Shown here: piece after piece, positions 45,525 to 53,660 of the stretch
How positions within the stretch are numbered: position 1 is the stretch's first letter
Layout of the letters: the number at the start of each line of letters is the position of its first letter
Source of the DNA: Betaproteobacteria bacterium Ga0077526
GTDB taxonomy: Bacteria; Pseudomonadota; Gammaproteobacteria; Burkholderiales; Ga0077523
Reading direction: 5' to 3'
DNA: 64,000 bases
Assembly (NCBI GenBank): GCA_001464765.1
Contig: LNDV01000034.1
Coordinates: 968,671 to 1,032,670, forward strand
Position numbers and translations under genes: made by a program
The notes under the pieces: generated by a model
Databases searched by the model: none
What the model saw: the letters and a program-made list of their open reading frames with translations, nothing else
What the model was told of the DNA's origin: nothing

Positions 45525-46880
45525 ATGAACACTGCTACTGCCCTGTCCCCCGCCGGCTTGCCGGTTTCCGCGGAATCCGCGCCGACTCTCCGTCTCGACG
45601 ACCGTCTGTATCGCCGAGCGGGGATGCTGATCGTGGCCGTGATCTTCGGTGGCTTCGGCGCGTGGGCCGCCACGGCGCCGCTCAGCGCTGCAGCCGTCGC
45701 GCCTGGCGTGGTCACGGTCGAGAACTACCGCAAGACCGTGCAGCACCTGGAAGGCGGCATCGTGAAGGCCATTCACGTCCGCGATGGTGATCTGGTGGAG
45801 AAGGGTCAGACGCTGCTCACGCTCGAATCCGCGCAATCCGGTGCCCAGCTTGCGGAAGCGCGCGGCATGCTGCTGATCGCCACGGCGCGCGAGGCGCGAC
45901 TGGTCGCCGAACGCGACGGTCTCTCCCGGATCGCCTTTCCGCCCGAGCTGACCCAGTCCGGCGACGACGTCCGGGCGCGCGAAGCCATGCGCCAGCAGAC
46001 CCAGACCTTCGAGACGCGGCGCCGGGCGCAGGAGGGCGAAGTGGCGCTCTACCAGCGTCAGATCGAGGAGCTGTCCGGCAAGCTCGCGGGCCTGCGCGCG
46101 CAGGAACAGATGTCCCGCCAACTCATGGGTTCCTACCGCGGCGAGCTGGCCGACTACCGCGACCTGCTGAAGGAAGGGTACGTGCAGCGCCAGAAGGTGC
46201 GCGAGATCGAGCGCAGCGCCACCGAGAGCGAGAGCCGCCACGAGGCCGTGAGGTCGGAGATCGCGTCGACGGAAGTGGAGATCAGCAAGGCGAGACTCAC
46301 GATGCTCCAGCTGCGCAAGGACTTCGAGAAGGAGGTCTCGGGCGAACTGGGCGAGGTGCAATCGGATCTCTTCCGGCTGCGCGAGCGGTTCGGGTCGCTG
46401 CAGAACCTGGTGGACCGCACGGTCGTGAAGGCACCCAGCGCCGGTGTGGTGATCGGTCTTGCCGTACACACGATCGGTGCGGTGATCCCGGAACGCGGCC
46501 GGCTGCTGGACATCGTGCCGCAGAACGAAAGCCTCATCATCGAAGCCAAGCTCTCGCCGGCCGACATCAACCGCGTGAGCGTGGGTCAGGACGCGAAGAT
46601 CCGGTTCAACGGCTTCAGCGCGCGCACCACGCCGGACATCGAAGGCAAGCTCATCGCGGTGTCGGGCGACCGCTTCGTCGAGGACCAGGGACGCAGTGCC
46701 TACTATCTCGCGCGAGTGCAGATCACGCCGGAAGGCCTGGCCAAGCTCGACGGCCGCAAGCTGGATCTCCTGCCGGGCATGCCGGCCGAGGTGATGGTGA
46801 GTACCGGCAGCCGGACTTTCCTGCAGTACCTCATGGGCCCGTTGAGCGACGTGGCTGCGAGGTCGTTCATCGAGAAGTGA
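45525..46880 (+). CDS. HlyD-family membrane fusion protein of the type I secretion system
   Basis: The 451-residue protein has a short cytoplasmic N-terminus, one membrane helix (MLIVAVIFGGFGAWAATAPL), and the HlyD/PrtE start VAPGVVTVENYRKTVQHLEG then IVKAIHVRDGDLVEKGQTL, which is the biotinyl-lipoyl-like half. A long alpha-helical hairpin with heptad character follows (about residues 110-290), then the second half of the lipoyl domain (LVDRTVVKAPSAGVVIGLAV) and a beta-barrel. It bridges the ABC transporter and an outer membrane TolC-type channel. GGAG is nine bases upstream of the ATG. It is the second gene of the exporter operon. Confidence 0.92.
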   Translation: MNTATALSPAGLPVSAESAPTLRLDDRLYRRAGMLIVAVIFGGFGAWAATAPLSAAAVAPGVVTVENYRKTVQHLEGGIVKAIHVRDGDLVEKGQTLLTLESAQSGAQLAEARGMLLIATAREARLVAERDGLSRIAFPPELTQSGDDVRAREAMRQQTQTFETRRRAQEGEVALYQRQIEELSGKLAGLRAQEQMSRQLMGSYRGELADYRDLLKEGYVQRQKVREIERSATESESRHEAVRSEIASTEVEISKARLTMLQLRKDFEKEVSGELGEVQSDLFRLRERFGSLQNLVDRTVVKAPSAGVVIGLAVHTIGAVIPERGRLLDIVPQNESLIIEAKLSPADINRVSVGQDAKIRFNGFSARTTPDIEGKLIAVSGDRFVEDQGRSAYYLARVQITPEGLAKLDGRKLDLLPGMPAEVMVSTGSRTFLQYLMGPLSDVAARSFIEK

Positions 46881-46931
46881 TGCCTTTCCACCGCGCCGGG
46901 TGAGGTTCCGACTGCGGGAGGCCGACCAACA

Positions 46932-46953
46932 GCGCCGGGGCACGCCCCGGCGC
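46932..46953. terminator. Hairpin between hlyD-like gene and convergent DUF3617 gene
   Basis: A perfect 9-bp stem GCGCCGGGG / CCCCGGCGC with a 4-base loop is centred between the two converging genes. On the plus strand it is followed by GCTCACTTCTT; the weak T run makes it a plausible but not strong terminator in either direction. Confidence 0.55.
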
Positions 46954-46955
46954 GC

Positions 46956-47402
46956 TCACTTCTTCGGGCACTCGCCGATGCGCTTCGCGGTCAGGACTTC
47001 GGAGCTCTTCATCGCCTGGCCGCCCATCGTGCCTTCGGACTCGATCATCACCGCGTGGGCGCTGTCGCTTTCGCGCATCAGTACGCTCTTGGTCGTCATC
47101 TTGTTGCTGGGCGAGTTGCATACCGCGCCGAAGGTGAAGGTCTTGCCGCTCTGCTTCGGCGGCGAAATCTTGCAGCCCTGCTTGCGCATCTTCTCGGCCT
47201 GTTCACGCATCGTCTTGCCCGGGTCCTCGCACTCCCGCATCGTGAATGGCTTTGCGCCGGGCGGCGCATTGACGCTGCTGCGGGAGTACTCCCACAGTCC
47301 CGGGCGGAAGGTCGGATAACCGTCGTTCTGAGCGGAAGCGACGGAAGGAAGAGTTGCGGCCAGCACGGCCAGCGGGCTCAGGACTCGAAAGATGCGCGAC
47401 AT
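46956..47402 (-). CDS. DUF3617-family periplasmic protein, short form
   Basis: The 148-residue product has a signal peptide (MSRIFRVLSPLAVLAATLPS then VASAQ). The body is a compact DUF3617 domain: FRPGLWEYSRSSVNAPPG, CEDPGKTM, GCKISPPKQSGKTFTFGAVC, and a C-terminal GECPKK, giving two likely disulfides. GGAG lies eight bases upstream of the ATG at 47402. It has the typical family length, unlike the 330-residue member at 37162-38154. Function is unknown. Confidence 0.8.
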   Translation of the reverse strand: MSRIFRVLSPLAVLAATLPSVASAQNDGYPTFRPGLWEYSRSSVNAPPGAKPFTMRECEDPGKTMREQAEKMRKQGCKISPPKQSGKTFTFGAVCNSPSNKMTTKSVLMRESDSAHAVMIESEGTMGGQAMKSSEVLTAKRIGECPKK

Positions 47403-47542
47403 GGCGAAAGCTCCGGTGACAGGGTCGAAGGTCAGAACACTTCGAGCGAACGGGGAACGAACAGTACCAGCACCACAACGACCATGCCGAATCTCGCGGC
47501 CATGACAGCCGATGGCGCCCGCGCGCCGCGGCGGCACCGGGT

Positions 47543-48208
47543 TCAGCGTGCGGGACTGCCAGGGGCGGGTTCGGCAGAGGGAGCCGATGCAGGCGCGGCG
47601 TTGGTGGCTGCGGCCGCCTTGACGACGGCGTCCACCAGGTTCATCAGGTTGTCGTACTGGAAGTCAGCCACAGTGAATGCAGACTTGGCGCCCAGCTCCA
47701 GCATGTAGCGGCTGACACCGTCCGGAACCTTGTCGCCGAACGCGAACTGCGCGAGCGGCTGTGTTTCCTTGATGCGATACACCAGCACGAGCGTCTTCGG
47801 CGCGGTGACGCCGTAGTCGTTGCTCTTCGGGTCCAACGGAATCTCGCGCTCGCGGCGCGCCCGGGCGAGACCCAGCAGCTTGGTACGAATGAGATCGGCG
47901 AGGGCCGGATCGGTCTGGTGCCCGTGGGTGCCTTCCACCGGGGCGTGAATGCCGTGGTAGAACCAGACACCTTCCGGGTCGCGCTCGAAACGGTGCAGCG
48001 TGCCCGCATGCGCCACCTCGATCGCACCTACTTGTTCGATGGGGATCGGAATGATGTTGCGCTCGCGATCCTCACCGCGGCTGACGATCTCGGCCTGCGC
48101 CTGCTCTTCGCGGTCGTCCTTGCGGTCCACCAGGACGATGACGGCGATGAGCGCGATCAGCACGGCCCAGATCGCCGCGAGCATGCCTTTTCGCCGGGAG
48201 GTGCTCAC
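47543..48208 (-). CDS. DUF4340-like membrane-anchored protein of the Gld-type ABC operon
   Basis: The 221-residue protein starts at GTG 48208, which overlaps the upstream stop as GTGA. One N-terminal membrane helix (MLAAIWAVLIALIAVIVLVD) is followed by an acidic/basic linker and a soluble domain of alternating strands (PIPIEQVGAIEVAH, HRFERDPEGVWFYHG, YGVTAPKTLVLVYRI). This layout resembles DUF4340 proteins that sit at the end of GldG-like ABC operons. The tail is rich in alanine and proline. It probably works with the preceding permease and GldG-like protein in the envelope; its biochemical role is unknown. Confidence 0.7.
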   Translation of the reverse strand: MSTSRRKGMLAAIWAVLIALIAVIVLVDRKDDREEQAQAEIVSRGEDRERNIIPIPIEQVGAIEVAHAGTLHRFERDPEGVWFYHGIHAPVEGTHGHQTDPALADLIRTKLLGLARARREREIPLDPKSNDYGVTAPKTLVLVYRIKETQPLAQFAFGDKVPDGVSRYMLELGAKSAFTVADFQYDNLMNLVDAVVKAAAATNAAPASAPSAEPAPGSPAR

Positions 48209-49854
48209 CGCTGCTTCCACCAGGCGATTGTGCCGGCCAGCAGGAGAATCGCCGGGATGAGGATCACCGACAGGAAGAACGTGCCCTTCATCTGGCGGTT
48301 CGTCAGGTTGACCCGCGGTGTGTCGAACGATCGCGGCTCCACGCCGATGAGGTTCTCCTGGGCGGCGAGGAAGTTGATCGCGTTGAGGAACAACTTGCCG
48401 TTGCCCATGATGTTGAAGAAGGAGTTGGTCGCGAAGTCGGAATCGCCGACGATCAGGATCCTCGAGCGTTCCTTGCTGCCGTCCTTCTTCGCCTCCTCCT
48501 TTCGTTTCTGGACTTCGGCCGAGAGCTCGTCGATGGTCTTGGGCCTGTCGTTCTTGACTGCGCTCAGCTCCTGCACATCGGGGCGACGCGTGACGAGCGC
48601 CATGAGGGTGAGCGGTCCCGGCAGGTCCTTGCCTTCGGTGAACTCGGCACGGTCGGTCGTCGTCTCGCCGTAACTGCTCTTGGAGGAATTCGCGAGGGGC
48701 ATGGCTGACGCGTGCGGCACCCTTTCCTCCGTGGGGGACAGCGATCGGACGCCGGGGAAGAAGGACAGCGGTACGTCTCGAGTGATCTGGTGCCGGTTGT
48801 ACTCGTTGACGGCGGGTGCCGACGGGTCCGCCCAGAAGTGACTGGCGTCGTCGATGACGATGTTGTCGTCGACCACCACGCCAAGAGACAGCATGAGCGG
48901 TTCCAGGCCGGTCTTCACGAAAGGATCGAACATGAACAGTCCGTTGCCACCCTTCTCGATGAACGCGCGGACGGTTGCGATCTCGGGTGCCAGCAGCGGT
49001 GTCTTCGGACCGGCCACGACCAGAACAGTGCACTTGTCGAGCGAAGCACCCGATCGCATGAGGCTCGCTTTCTCGACGATGTAGTTCATTGCCTCGAGAG
49101 CATTGCGTGCCTTTGCCATGCCGTGCTGCTCGTGGATCACGAGCTTGTCGCCGAGACCGTGGGAGTGCCCGGCTTCCCCCTCCATGTGATCGTGCGACTC
49201 CAGGCTGAAGGGGTCAGGCTCTCCGTGGCCCTCGAGGAAACAGATGGTTTGCGTGGCGGCCCGCGAGACCCGAAGAATGCCGTTGGCGATATCCGTCTCG
49301 CTAGGGCTGCTTATCTGGACCTTGCGGTTCTCGCTCTGCAGCACGGCCGTGCCGGCGAACTGCACGCCCATCAATCGCGCCTGCGCCGGGTTGATCATGG
49401 GGTCGAAGAATTCGACCGTGACCTTGGGCGTGCGCGCGGCCATCAGCTCGTACAGTTCCACGGTCTCGCGCATCATCGGGTCGTGGAAGAACGTGATCTT
49501 CACCGGCTTGTCCAGCCGGTCCAGCATCGTGGCAGTCTGAGGCGACAGGGAGAACCTGCCCTCCTCGGTCATGTCGATGCGCGCGGGGAAGCGCAGCGAC
49601 AGCGCGGCGATGGCGCAGTACACGCCGATGGCACCGATCGTATAGAGAGCAATCTCGCCGCGGCGCTTCTGGAGGAACGAACCGATGTCAGCCCGGAGCG
49701 CGACGGCGCCGGCTGCCACCATCGCGAGGCCGACGGCTGCCACAGCCCAGGTCCAGACACCGGGGTCGATCAGGATGGCGCGAAGCGCCAGCGCGCCGGC
49801 GATGACGGCGATGCCGACGAACAGCAGGATTCCGGAGCGGAAGGAACGGTCCAT
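48205..49854 (-). CDS. GldG-like ABC system auxiliary protein
   Basis: The 549-residue protein has two or three N-terminal helices (ILLFVGIAVIAGALALRAIL; VWTWAVAAVGLAMVAAGAVA; YTIGAIGVYCAIAALSLRF), a large periplasmic domain and one C-terminal helix (FFLSVILIPAILLLAGTIAW). Motifs FHDPMMRETVELYELMAART, EFFDPMINP, ICFLEGHGEPDPFS and VVAGPKTPLLAPE match the GldG / ABC-type uncharacterised transport family, including the GHGE loop. GldG partners an ABC permease in gliding bacteria, and relatives elsewhere act in unknown export or envelope functions. Only one base separates it from the permease gene. Confidence 0.85.
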   Translation of the reverse strand: MDRSFRSGILLFVGIAVIAGALALRAILIDPGVWTWAVAAVGLAMVAAGAVALRADIGSFLQKRRGEIALYTIGAIGVYCAIAALSLRFPARIDMTEEGRFSLSPQTATMLDRLDKPVKITFFHDPMMRETVELYELMAARTPKVTVEFFDPMINPAQARLMGVQFAGTAVLQSENRKVQISSPSETDIANGILRVSRAATQTICFLEGHGEPDPFSLESHDHMEGEAGHSHGLGDKLVIHEQHGMAKARNALEAMNYIVEKASLMRSGASLDKCTVLVVAGPKTPLLAPEIATVRAFIEKGGNGLFMFDPFVKTGLEPLMLSLGVVVDDNIVIDDASHFWADPSAPAVNEYNRHQITRDVPLSFFPGVRSLSPTEERVPHASAMPLANSSKSSYGETTTDRAEFTEGKDLPGPLTLMALVTRRPDVQELSAVKNDRPKTIDELSAEVQKRKEEAKKDGSKERSRILIVGDSDFATNSFFNIMGNGKLFLNAINFLAAQENLIGVEPRSFDTPRVNLTNRQMKGTFFLSVILIPAILLLAGTIAWWKQR

Positions 49855-49855
49855 A

Positions 49856-50563
49856 TCAGCGCTTCCACTGCAGGTAGGAGGCGTTGAGCGTCAACGCGAT
49901 CGCCACAATCACCAGATAGAACACGACGCCCTCGCTCCGGATGAGTCCGCGGACGAAGTCCGCGAAGTGGAGCGCGAAAGACAGATAGCCGAACAGACCG
50001 CGCAGTCCCTCGGTGTTCTGGAACCCCTGCAGGTGGCCGATGAACCAGAAGCCGAGCAGCACACAGATTGTGAGGAGCGCAGCGACGATCTGATTCTGCG
50101 TCAGGGCGGAGAACAGCTGTCCCACGGCCAGACAGGCCATGCCCAGCAGGTAGAAGCCGAGATAGCCCGCCAGGATGGTGGAGGTCTGCGGTTCACCGTA
50201 CAGGTACAGCGGCACCAGGTCGATCATGGTGCCCAGCGTCATCAGCGCGAGAATCGTGCAGGCGCCGAGAAACTTCGCGACGACCACCTCCCACGAGCGC
50301 AGCGGCAGGGTCATCAGCAGTTCCATCGTCTTGCCGTTGTACTCCGCTGAGAACAGCCGCATCGACAGCATCGGCAGCAGCGTGACCAGCAGGATGCTCA
50401 TGTTCCGGAACGTCTCGGTCATGGTGGCCGTGCCGGTGAGGAACACGTTGTACGCGAAGAAGTAGCCCGCGCCGATGAGGTACACCGCCACCACGAAGTA
50501 GGCGATGGGCGAGCGGAAATAGGTGAGCATCTCCTTGCGGTAGACGGCGAGCAGTCCGTTCAT
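49856..50563 (-). CDS. ABC-2 type permease (GldF-like)
   Basis: The 235-residue protein has six hydrophobic helices and starts MNGLLAVYRKEMLTYFRSPI, the characteristic amphipathic start of ABC-2 permeases, followed by the SAEYNGKTMELLMTLPLRSW coupling segment. The ATG at 50563 overlaps the stop of the ATPase gene as ATGA, so the two are coupled. It is the membrane half of the transporter formed with the ATPase encoded at 50560-51507. Confidence 0.88.
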   Translation of the reverse strand: MNGLLAVYRKEMLTYFRSPIAYFVVAVYLIGAGYFFAYNVFLTGTATMTETFRNMSILLVTLLPMLSMRLFSAEYNGKTMELLMTLPLRSWEVVVAKFLGACTILALMTLGTMIDLVPLYLYGEPQTSTILAGYLGFYLLGMACLAVGQLFSALTQNQIVAALLTICVLLGFWFIGHLQGFQNTEGLRGLFGYLSFALHFADFVRGLIRSEGVVFYLVIVAIALTLNASYLQWKR

Positions 50564-51507
50564 GCCCGGCCTCCTTCGATATAGCGCAGGAAGATGTTCT
50601 CCAGCGTGGGCATCTCCCGCTGGAGACGATGAAGGGACCAGCGCGTGGCAACGCAGCGCGCGATCTCGGTTTCGATGCCGTCGACCACGTCGGTGCGGCA
50701 TTCGATGGCGAGCTGTCCGGTGTTCCCGCTCTGGGTGATGCTCACTTCACGGACGCCGGGCAGCGCCGTGAGGGCGTCCCGCAGGGCGTCCGCCGGGCCG
50801 GTCGCGAGCAATGTCACACGGCTGGTCTGTTCGGAAGCGCGCTGCAGCCCCTCGGGGGTGTCGATCGCAAGCAGATGGCCCTGGTTGATGATGGCCACGC
50901 GGCTGCAGATGAGTGTCACTTCGGGAAGGATGTGCGTGCTGAGCAGCACGGCATGGTCACGACCGAAGTTGCGGATGACCTCGCGGGTCTCCTGGATCTG
51001 ACCGGGGTCGAGACCTGCGGTGGGTTCGTCCAGCAGCAGCACATCGGGCTCGCCGAGGAGCGCTTGTGCGAGTCCGACGCGCTGGCGGTAGCCCTTCGAG
51101 AGTTTGTAGATCTCGCGCTTGGTGACAGCCTCGAGGCGGCACGCGGTGATCACGCGATCGAGGTCCGCCGACAGGCGCGCTTTGGGTACGCCCTTCACTG
51201 ACGCGACGAACCTCAGGTAGCTGGTAACGTCGAGCACGTCGTACAGCGGCGGTGTTTCCGGCAGGTAGCCGAGACGTCGGGCGGCCTCGGCATTCTCGGT
51301 CGCCATGTCGAAGCCCGCGATGCGCACACGCCCGGCCGTTGCCGTCGTGAAGCCCGCGATCATGCGCATGGTGGTGGTCTTGCCGGCGCCGTTCGGGCCG
51401 AGAAAACCGACGATCTCTCCTTTCTCCACCGAGAAGGAGATGTCGTGAATGATGGTTCGGGAGCCGTACCGCTTGGTGACGGACTCCAACGAGATGGCTG
51501 AGACCAC
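50560..51507 (-). CDS. ABC transporter ATPase (GldA/CcmA-like)
   Basis: The 315-residue ATPase carries Walker A GPNGAGKTT, a Q-loop region (GYLPETPPLYDVLDV), signature LSKGYRQRVGLAQAL, Walker B VLLLDEPTAGLDPGQ and switch STHIL. A C-terminal extension of about 90 residues after the switch is typical of ABC-2 drug/gliding exporters. The start is GTG at 51507 with no obvious Shine-Dalgarno. It is the first gene of a four-gene operon: ATPase, permease, GldG-like, DUF4340-like, linked by 4-base overlaps or a 1-base gap. Confidence 0.88.
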   Translation of the reverse strand: MVSAISLESVTKRYGSRTIIHDISFSVEKGEIVGFLGPNGAGKTTTMRMIAGFTTATAGRVRIAGFDMATENAEAARRLGYLPETPPLYDVLDVTSYLRFVASVKGVPKARLSADLDRVITACRLEAVTKREIYKLSKGYRQRVGLAQALLGEPDVLLLDEPTAGLDPGQIQETREVIRNFGRDHAVLLSTHILPEVTLICSRVAIINQGHLLAIDTPEGLQRASEQTSRVTLLATGPADALRDALTALPGVREVSITQSGNTGQLAIECRTDVVDGIETEIARCVATRWSLHRLQREMPTLENIFLRYIEGGRA

Positions 51508-51541
51508 GGGTGCTCGAGACGGAAGGGAGAGTCAAGAAACA

Positions 51542-51566
51542 GAAGGCCCCCACGCGGGGGGCCTTC
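51542..51566 (-). terminator. Rho-independent terminator after the lactonase-like gene
   Basis: A perfect 10-bp stem (GAAGGCCCCC and its complement) with a 5-base loop lies 25 bases beyond the stop of the lactonase-like gene; on the minus strand it is followed by TGTTTCTT. It separates that gene from the ABC operon, whose promoter must therefore lie in the 85 bases between or overlap the terminator. Confidence 0.85.
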
Positions 51567-51591
51567 TTCGACCGGAAGAACTACAGGTCGA

Positions 51592-52455
51592 TTACTTGTA
51601 CCAGCGGGAACCCTTCGCCTTGAACTGGTCACCGTCGTGGGCCATGAAGAGGTCGGCGTTCTCGAGGTCACGCATCATCTTCAGGCGGTTCACGGAATCG
51701 GTGTAGTCCTTGACGCTGTAGTTCAGGCCCGCGGGGTAGCCGTCGAGGTTTTCCTGCATCCAGATCGCATCCTGGGTGATGATGATGGTCTGACCGCTGC
51801 CGGTCTTCACCTTCATCGACTGGTGACCGAGGGTGTGGCCCGGGGTGCTCAGGATCTGAACGGTGCCGTCGCCGAACAGATCGTAGTCGCCATTGAGTTC
51901 GAGGTAGTTGAATTCACGGGCGTTATCCAGGTCGGCGTTCACGAAACTGCCGGGGGTCGAACGACCCTGGAACTTCTCGGGCCACCAGCCCTGATACAGC
52001 TCTTTCTTCTGGAGCACGTGGATCGCGTTCGGGAACATCTCGATGTTGCCACCGTGATCCAGGTGAGTGTGCGACGTCACGACGGCCTTGACCTTGTCGA
52101 CCGAGTAGCCCAGCTTCTTCAGCTGCATGTCGATCGTGTCTTCGCGCTTCTGGCTCGGCTTCAGGAAGTCGCAGTTGCCCGGGGCCCAGTAGGCCTTGCA
52201 GTTCTCGGTGATGGCGACGTTGTTACCCGTGTCGAACACGACCAGACCCTTCGGGTGGTCGATGACCCACATGCTCACGGGGATCGTGATCTGGCGGGAC
52301 TTGTCGGCGGGCAGGGCGGGGATGAGGCCGCGGATGTCGAAGGGGCCGAACATGCCGCTCGTCGTCCAGTAAACCTTGACCTGGGCGAAGGCGGAGGAGG
52401 CAGCCACTGCGCAGATTGCGCCGGCAAGTACCTTCAGGATGCTGGAAGTCTTCAT
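51592..52455 (-). CDS. Exported metallo-beta-lactamase-fold hydrolase, N-acyl-homoserine-lactonase family
   Basis: The 287-residue protein has a clear signal peptide (residues 1-25, ending SSAFAQ). The metal site HTHLDH is at 129-134, followed by a second histidine in STPGHTLGHQSM and an aspartate in IITQDAIW. The order and spacing resemble AiiA/AttM-type lactonases, and FDTGNN before the site is usual. Family members open lactone rings, some degrading quorum-sensing acyl-homoserine lactones, but an exported form may act on other esters or lactones. GGAG lies eight bases upstream of the ATG at 52455; a longer frame to 52491 is less likely because it would precede the signal peptide. Confidence 0.85.
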   Translation of the reverse strand: MKTSSILKVLAGAICAVAASSAFAQVKVYWTTSGMFGPFDIRGLIPALPADKSRQITIPVSMWVIDHPKGLVVFDTGNNVAITENCKAYWAPGNCDFLKPSQKREDTIDMQLKKLGYSVDKVKAVVTSHTHLDHGGNIEMFPNAIHVLQKKELYQGWWPEKFQGRSTPGSFVNADLDNAREFNYLELNGDYDLFGDGTVQILSTPGHTLGHQSMKVKTGSGQTIIITQDAIWMQENLDGYPAGLNYSVKDYTDSVNRLKMMRDLENADLFMAHDGDQFKAKGSRWYK

Positions 52456-52468
52456 TGCTCTCTCTCCA

Positions 52469-52486
52469 AATGTATGGTCATACGTT
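52469..52486. promoter_or_regulatory. TetR-type palindrome in front of the lactonase-like gene
   Basis: AATGTATGGTCATACGTT has 8-base arms with one mismatch around a 2-base centre. It sits just upstream of the ribosome binding site, 14 bases from the ATG, where a bound repressor would block transcription or its start. Size and symmetry fit TetR-family operators. No tetR gene is in the window. Confidence 0.45.
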
Positions 52487-52808
52487 CTCACGTGCGCGAC
52501 CCATTGTTATCCAACCGACGGCGCTTCCCGACCCCTGGCTGGGTCAAGCGCCTACGGCTGAGGAGATCCTCCCGGATACAACGAATCTTCGAAGCGAATG
52601 TCGCGATGGATTGCGCCCCGCTCCTGCATCGTGGCCCGACCGGTCATATGCAACTCCGACCCTATTCGAGCGCAGGGCGAGAATAGGAGAACACTCCACC
52701 GCTTGTAAAGGGTTTTCTCGACGCTAAGTGACGACGGCGTAAGACGTTTCTGGCCTTCGTAGGAAATCGCGTGAGCGAGATACAGATGCAACGGCCTCCG
52801 GAGGTGCA
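52487..52808. other. Intergenic region with no recognised gene
   Basis: These 322 bases lie between the palindrome upstream of the lactonase-like gene and the stop of the phzF-like gene. Frames crossing it are short or shadows of the neighbours. I saw no terminator hairpin, RNA gene or clear -35/-10 pair; the lactonase promoter must lie at its left end. Confidence 0.4.
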
Positions 52809-53660
52809 TCAGCCCGTGTGAAACGAACCGCGCGCGACCTCGCGGGTGCGTCCGCCGACCGCGATGGCACCGTTGCCGGAGATCGACAGAGTGAGGCGAC
52901 AGGCCCGCCCGAGGTGGTCGCCCTGACGGACAACGCAGTCGTGTGGCAGTGCACAATCCTCGGCGAGGAACCAGCCTCCGAGGTTGGCGCAGGCCGAGCC
53001 GGTGCCGGGGTCCTCGGCGATCACGCCGGTCTGCTTTTCGAAGAAGAAGCGCGCCGGGACATCGGGCGCGGTTCCAGGGACGAAGCAGTACACCTTCACC
53101 ATGCCGCGGTCGTTCGCCCAGCGGGACACGAGCGGCGGCACCGGGACCGCACGCATCAGGGCCGCCTCCGACTCGAGTGGCACGAGCAACTGCTCGTTAC
53201 CCGTGCTGACCCACCGTGCGCCCATCCCGATGTCGTCCGGAGACAGCGTGAGCATGGCGGCCAGCGCGTCGCGGTCGGCGTCCGTCTCGCGCCACGTGGG
53301 CGGCGCGGCGGTCAGCGTGAAGGTGTCCCCGTCGCCGCGGACTGGGATCACGCCGGCGAGCATTTCGAGAGTGAGTTCGTCACCGGCACCCGACCGCTCC
53401 CGCACTACGCGGGCCGTGCCCAGCGTGGGATGCCCAGCGAAAGGCATCTCTCCGGAAGGCGCGAAGATGCGGACCCTTGCCGTGGCCGTCCGGCTTGGCA
53501 GCACGAAGGTCGTCTCGGACAGATTGAACTGGACCGCGAGCGCCCGCATGGTGGCGTCGTCCATCCCCGCGGCGTCCTCGAACACGCACAGCGGATTGCC
53601 GGAGAACGCATCGTTCTCCGTGCCGAACACGTTGACGATCCGGAACGCGTACTCAGCCAT
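52809..53660 (-). CDS. PhzF-family isomerase-like protein
   Basis: The 283-residue protein has the PhzF hallmarks: FRIVNVFGTENDAFSGNPLC, the catalytic-site stretch NLSETTFVLP (Glu49), FAPSGEMPFAGHPTLGTA, and in the second half the mirror motif EDPGTGSACANLGGWF. The duplicated diaminopimelate-epimerase-like fold places the acid residue between the halves. Relatives include PhzF of phenazine synthesis and many proteins of unknown substrate; no other phenazine gene is present, so a general isomerase role is more likely. Its start overlaps the end of mpl by 8 bases, with mpl upstream in the same operon. Confidence 0.88.
   Translation of the reverse strand: MAEYAFRIVNVFGTENDAFSGNPLCVFEDAAGMDDATMRALAVQFNLSETTFVLPSRTATARVRIFAPSGEMPFAGHPTLGTARVVRERSGAGDELTLEMLAGVIPVRGDGDTFTLTAAPPTWRETDADRDALAAMLTLSPDDIGMGARWVSTGNEQLLVPLESEAALMRAVPVPPLVSRWANDRGMVKVYCFVPGTAPDVPARFFFEKQTGVIAEDPGTGSACANLGGWFLAEDCALPHDCVVRQGDHLGRACRLTLSISGNGAIAVGGRTREVARGSFHTG

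Noticed and set aside
52552..52956. Minus-strand frame of 134 codons overlapping the phzF-like gene
   Set aside because: It overlaps the 3' end of phzF in another frame, is rich in Arg/Ser without domain signs, and has no ribosome binding site.
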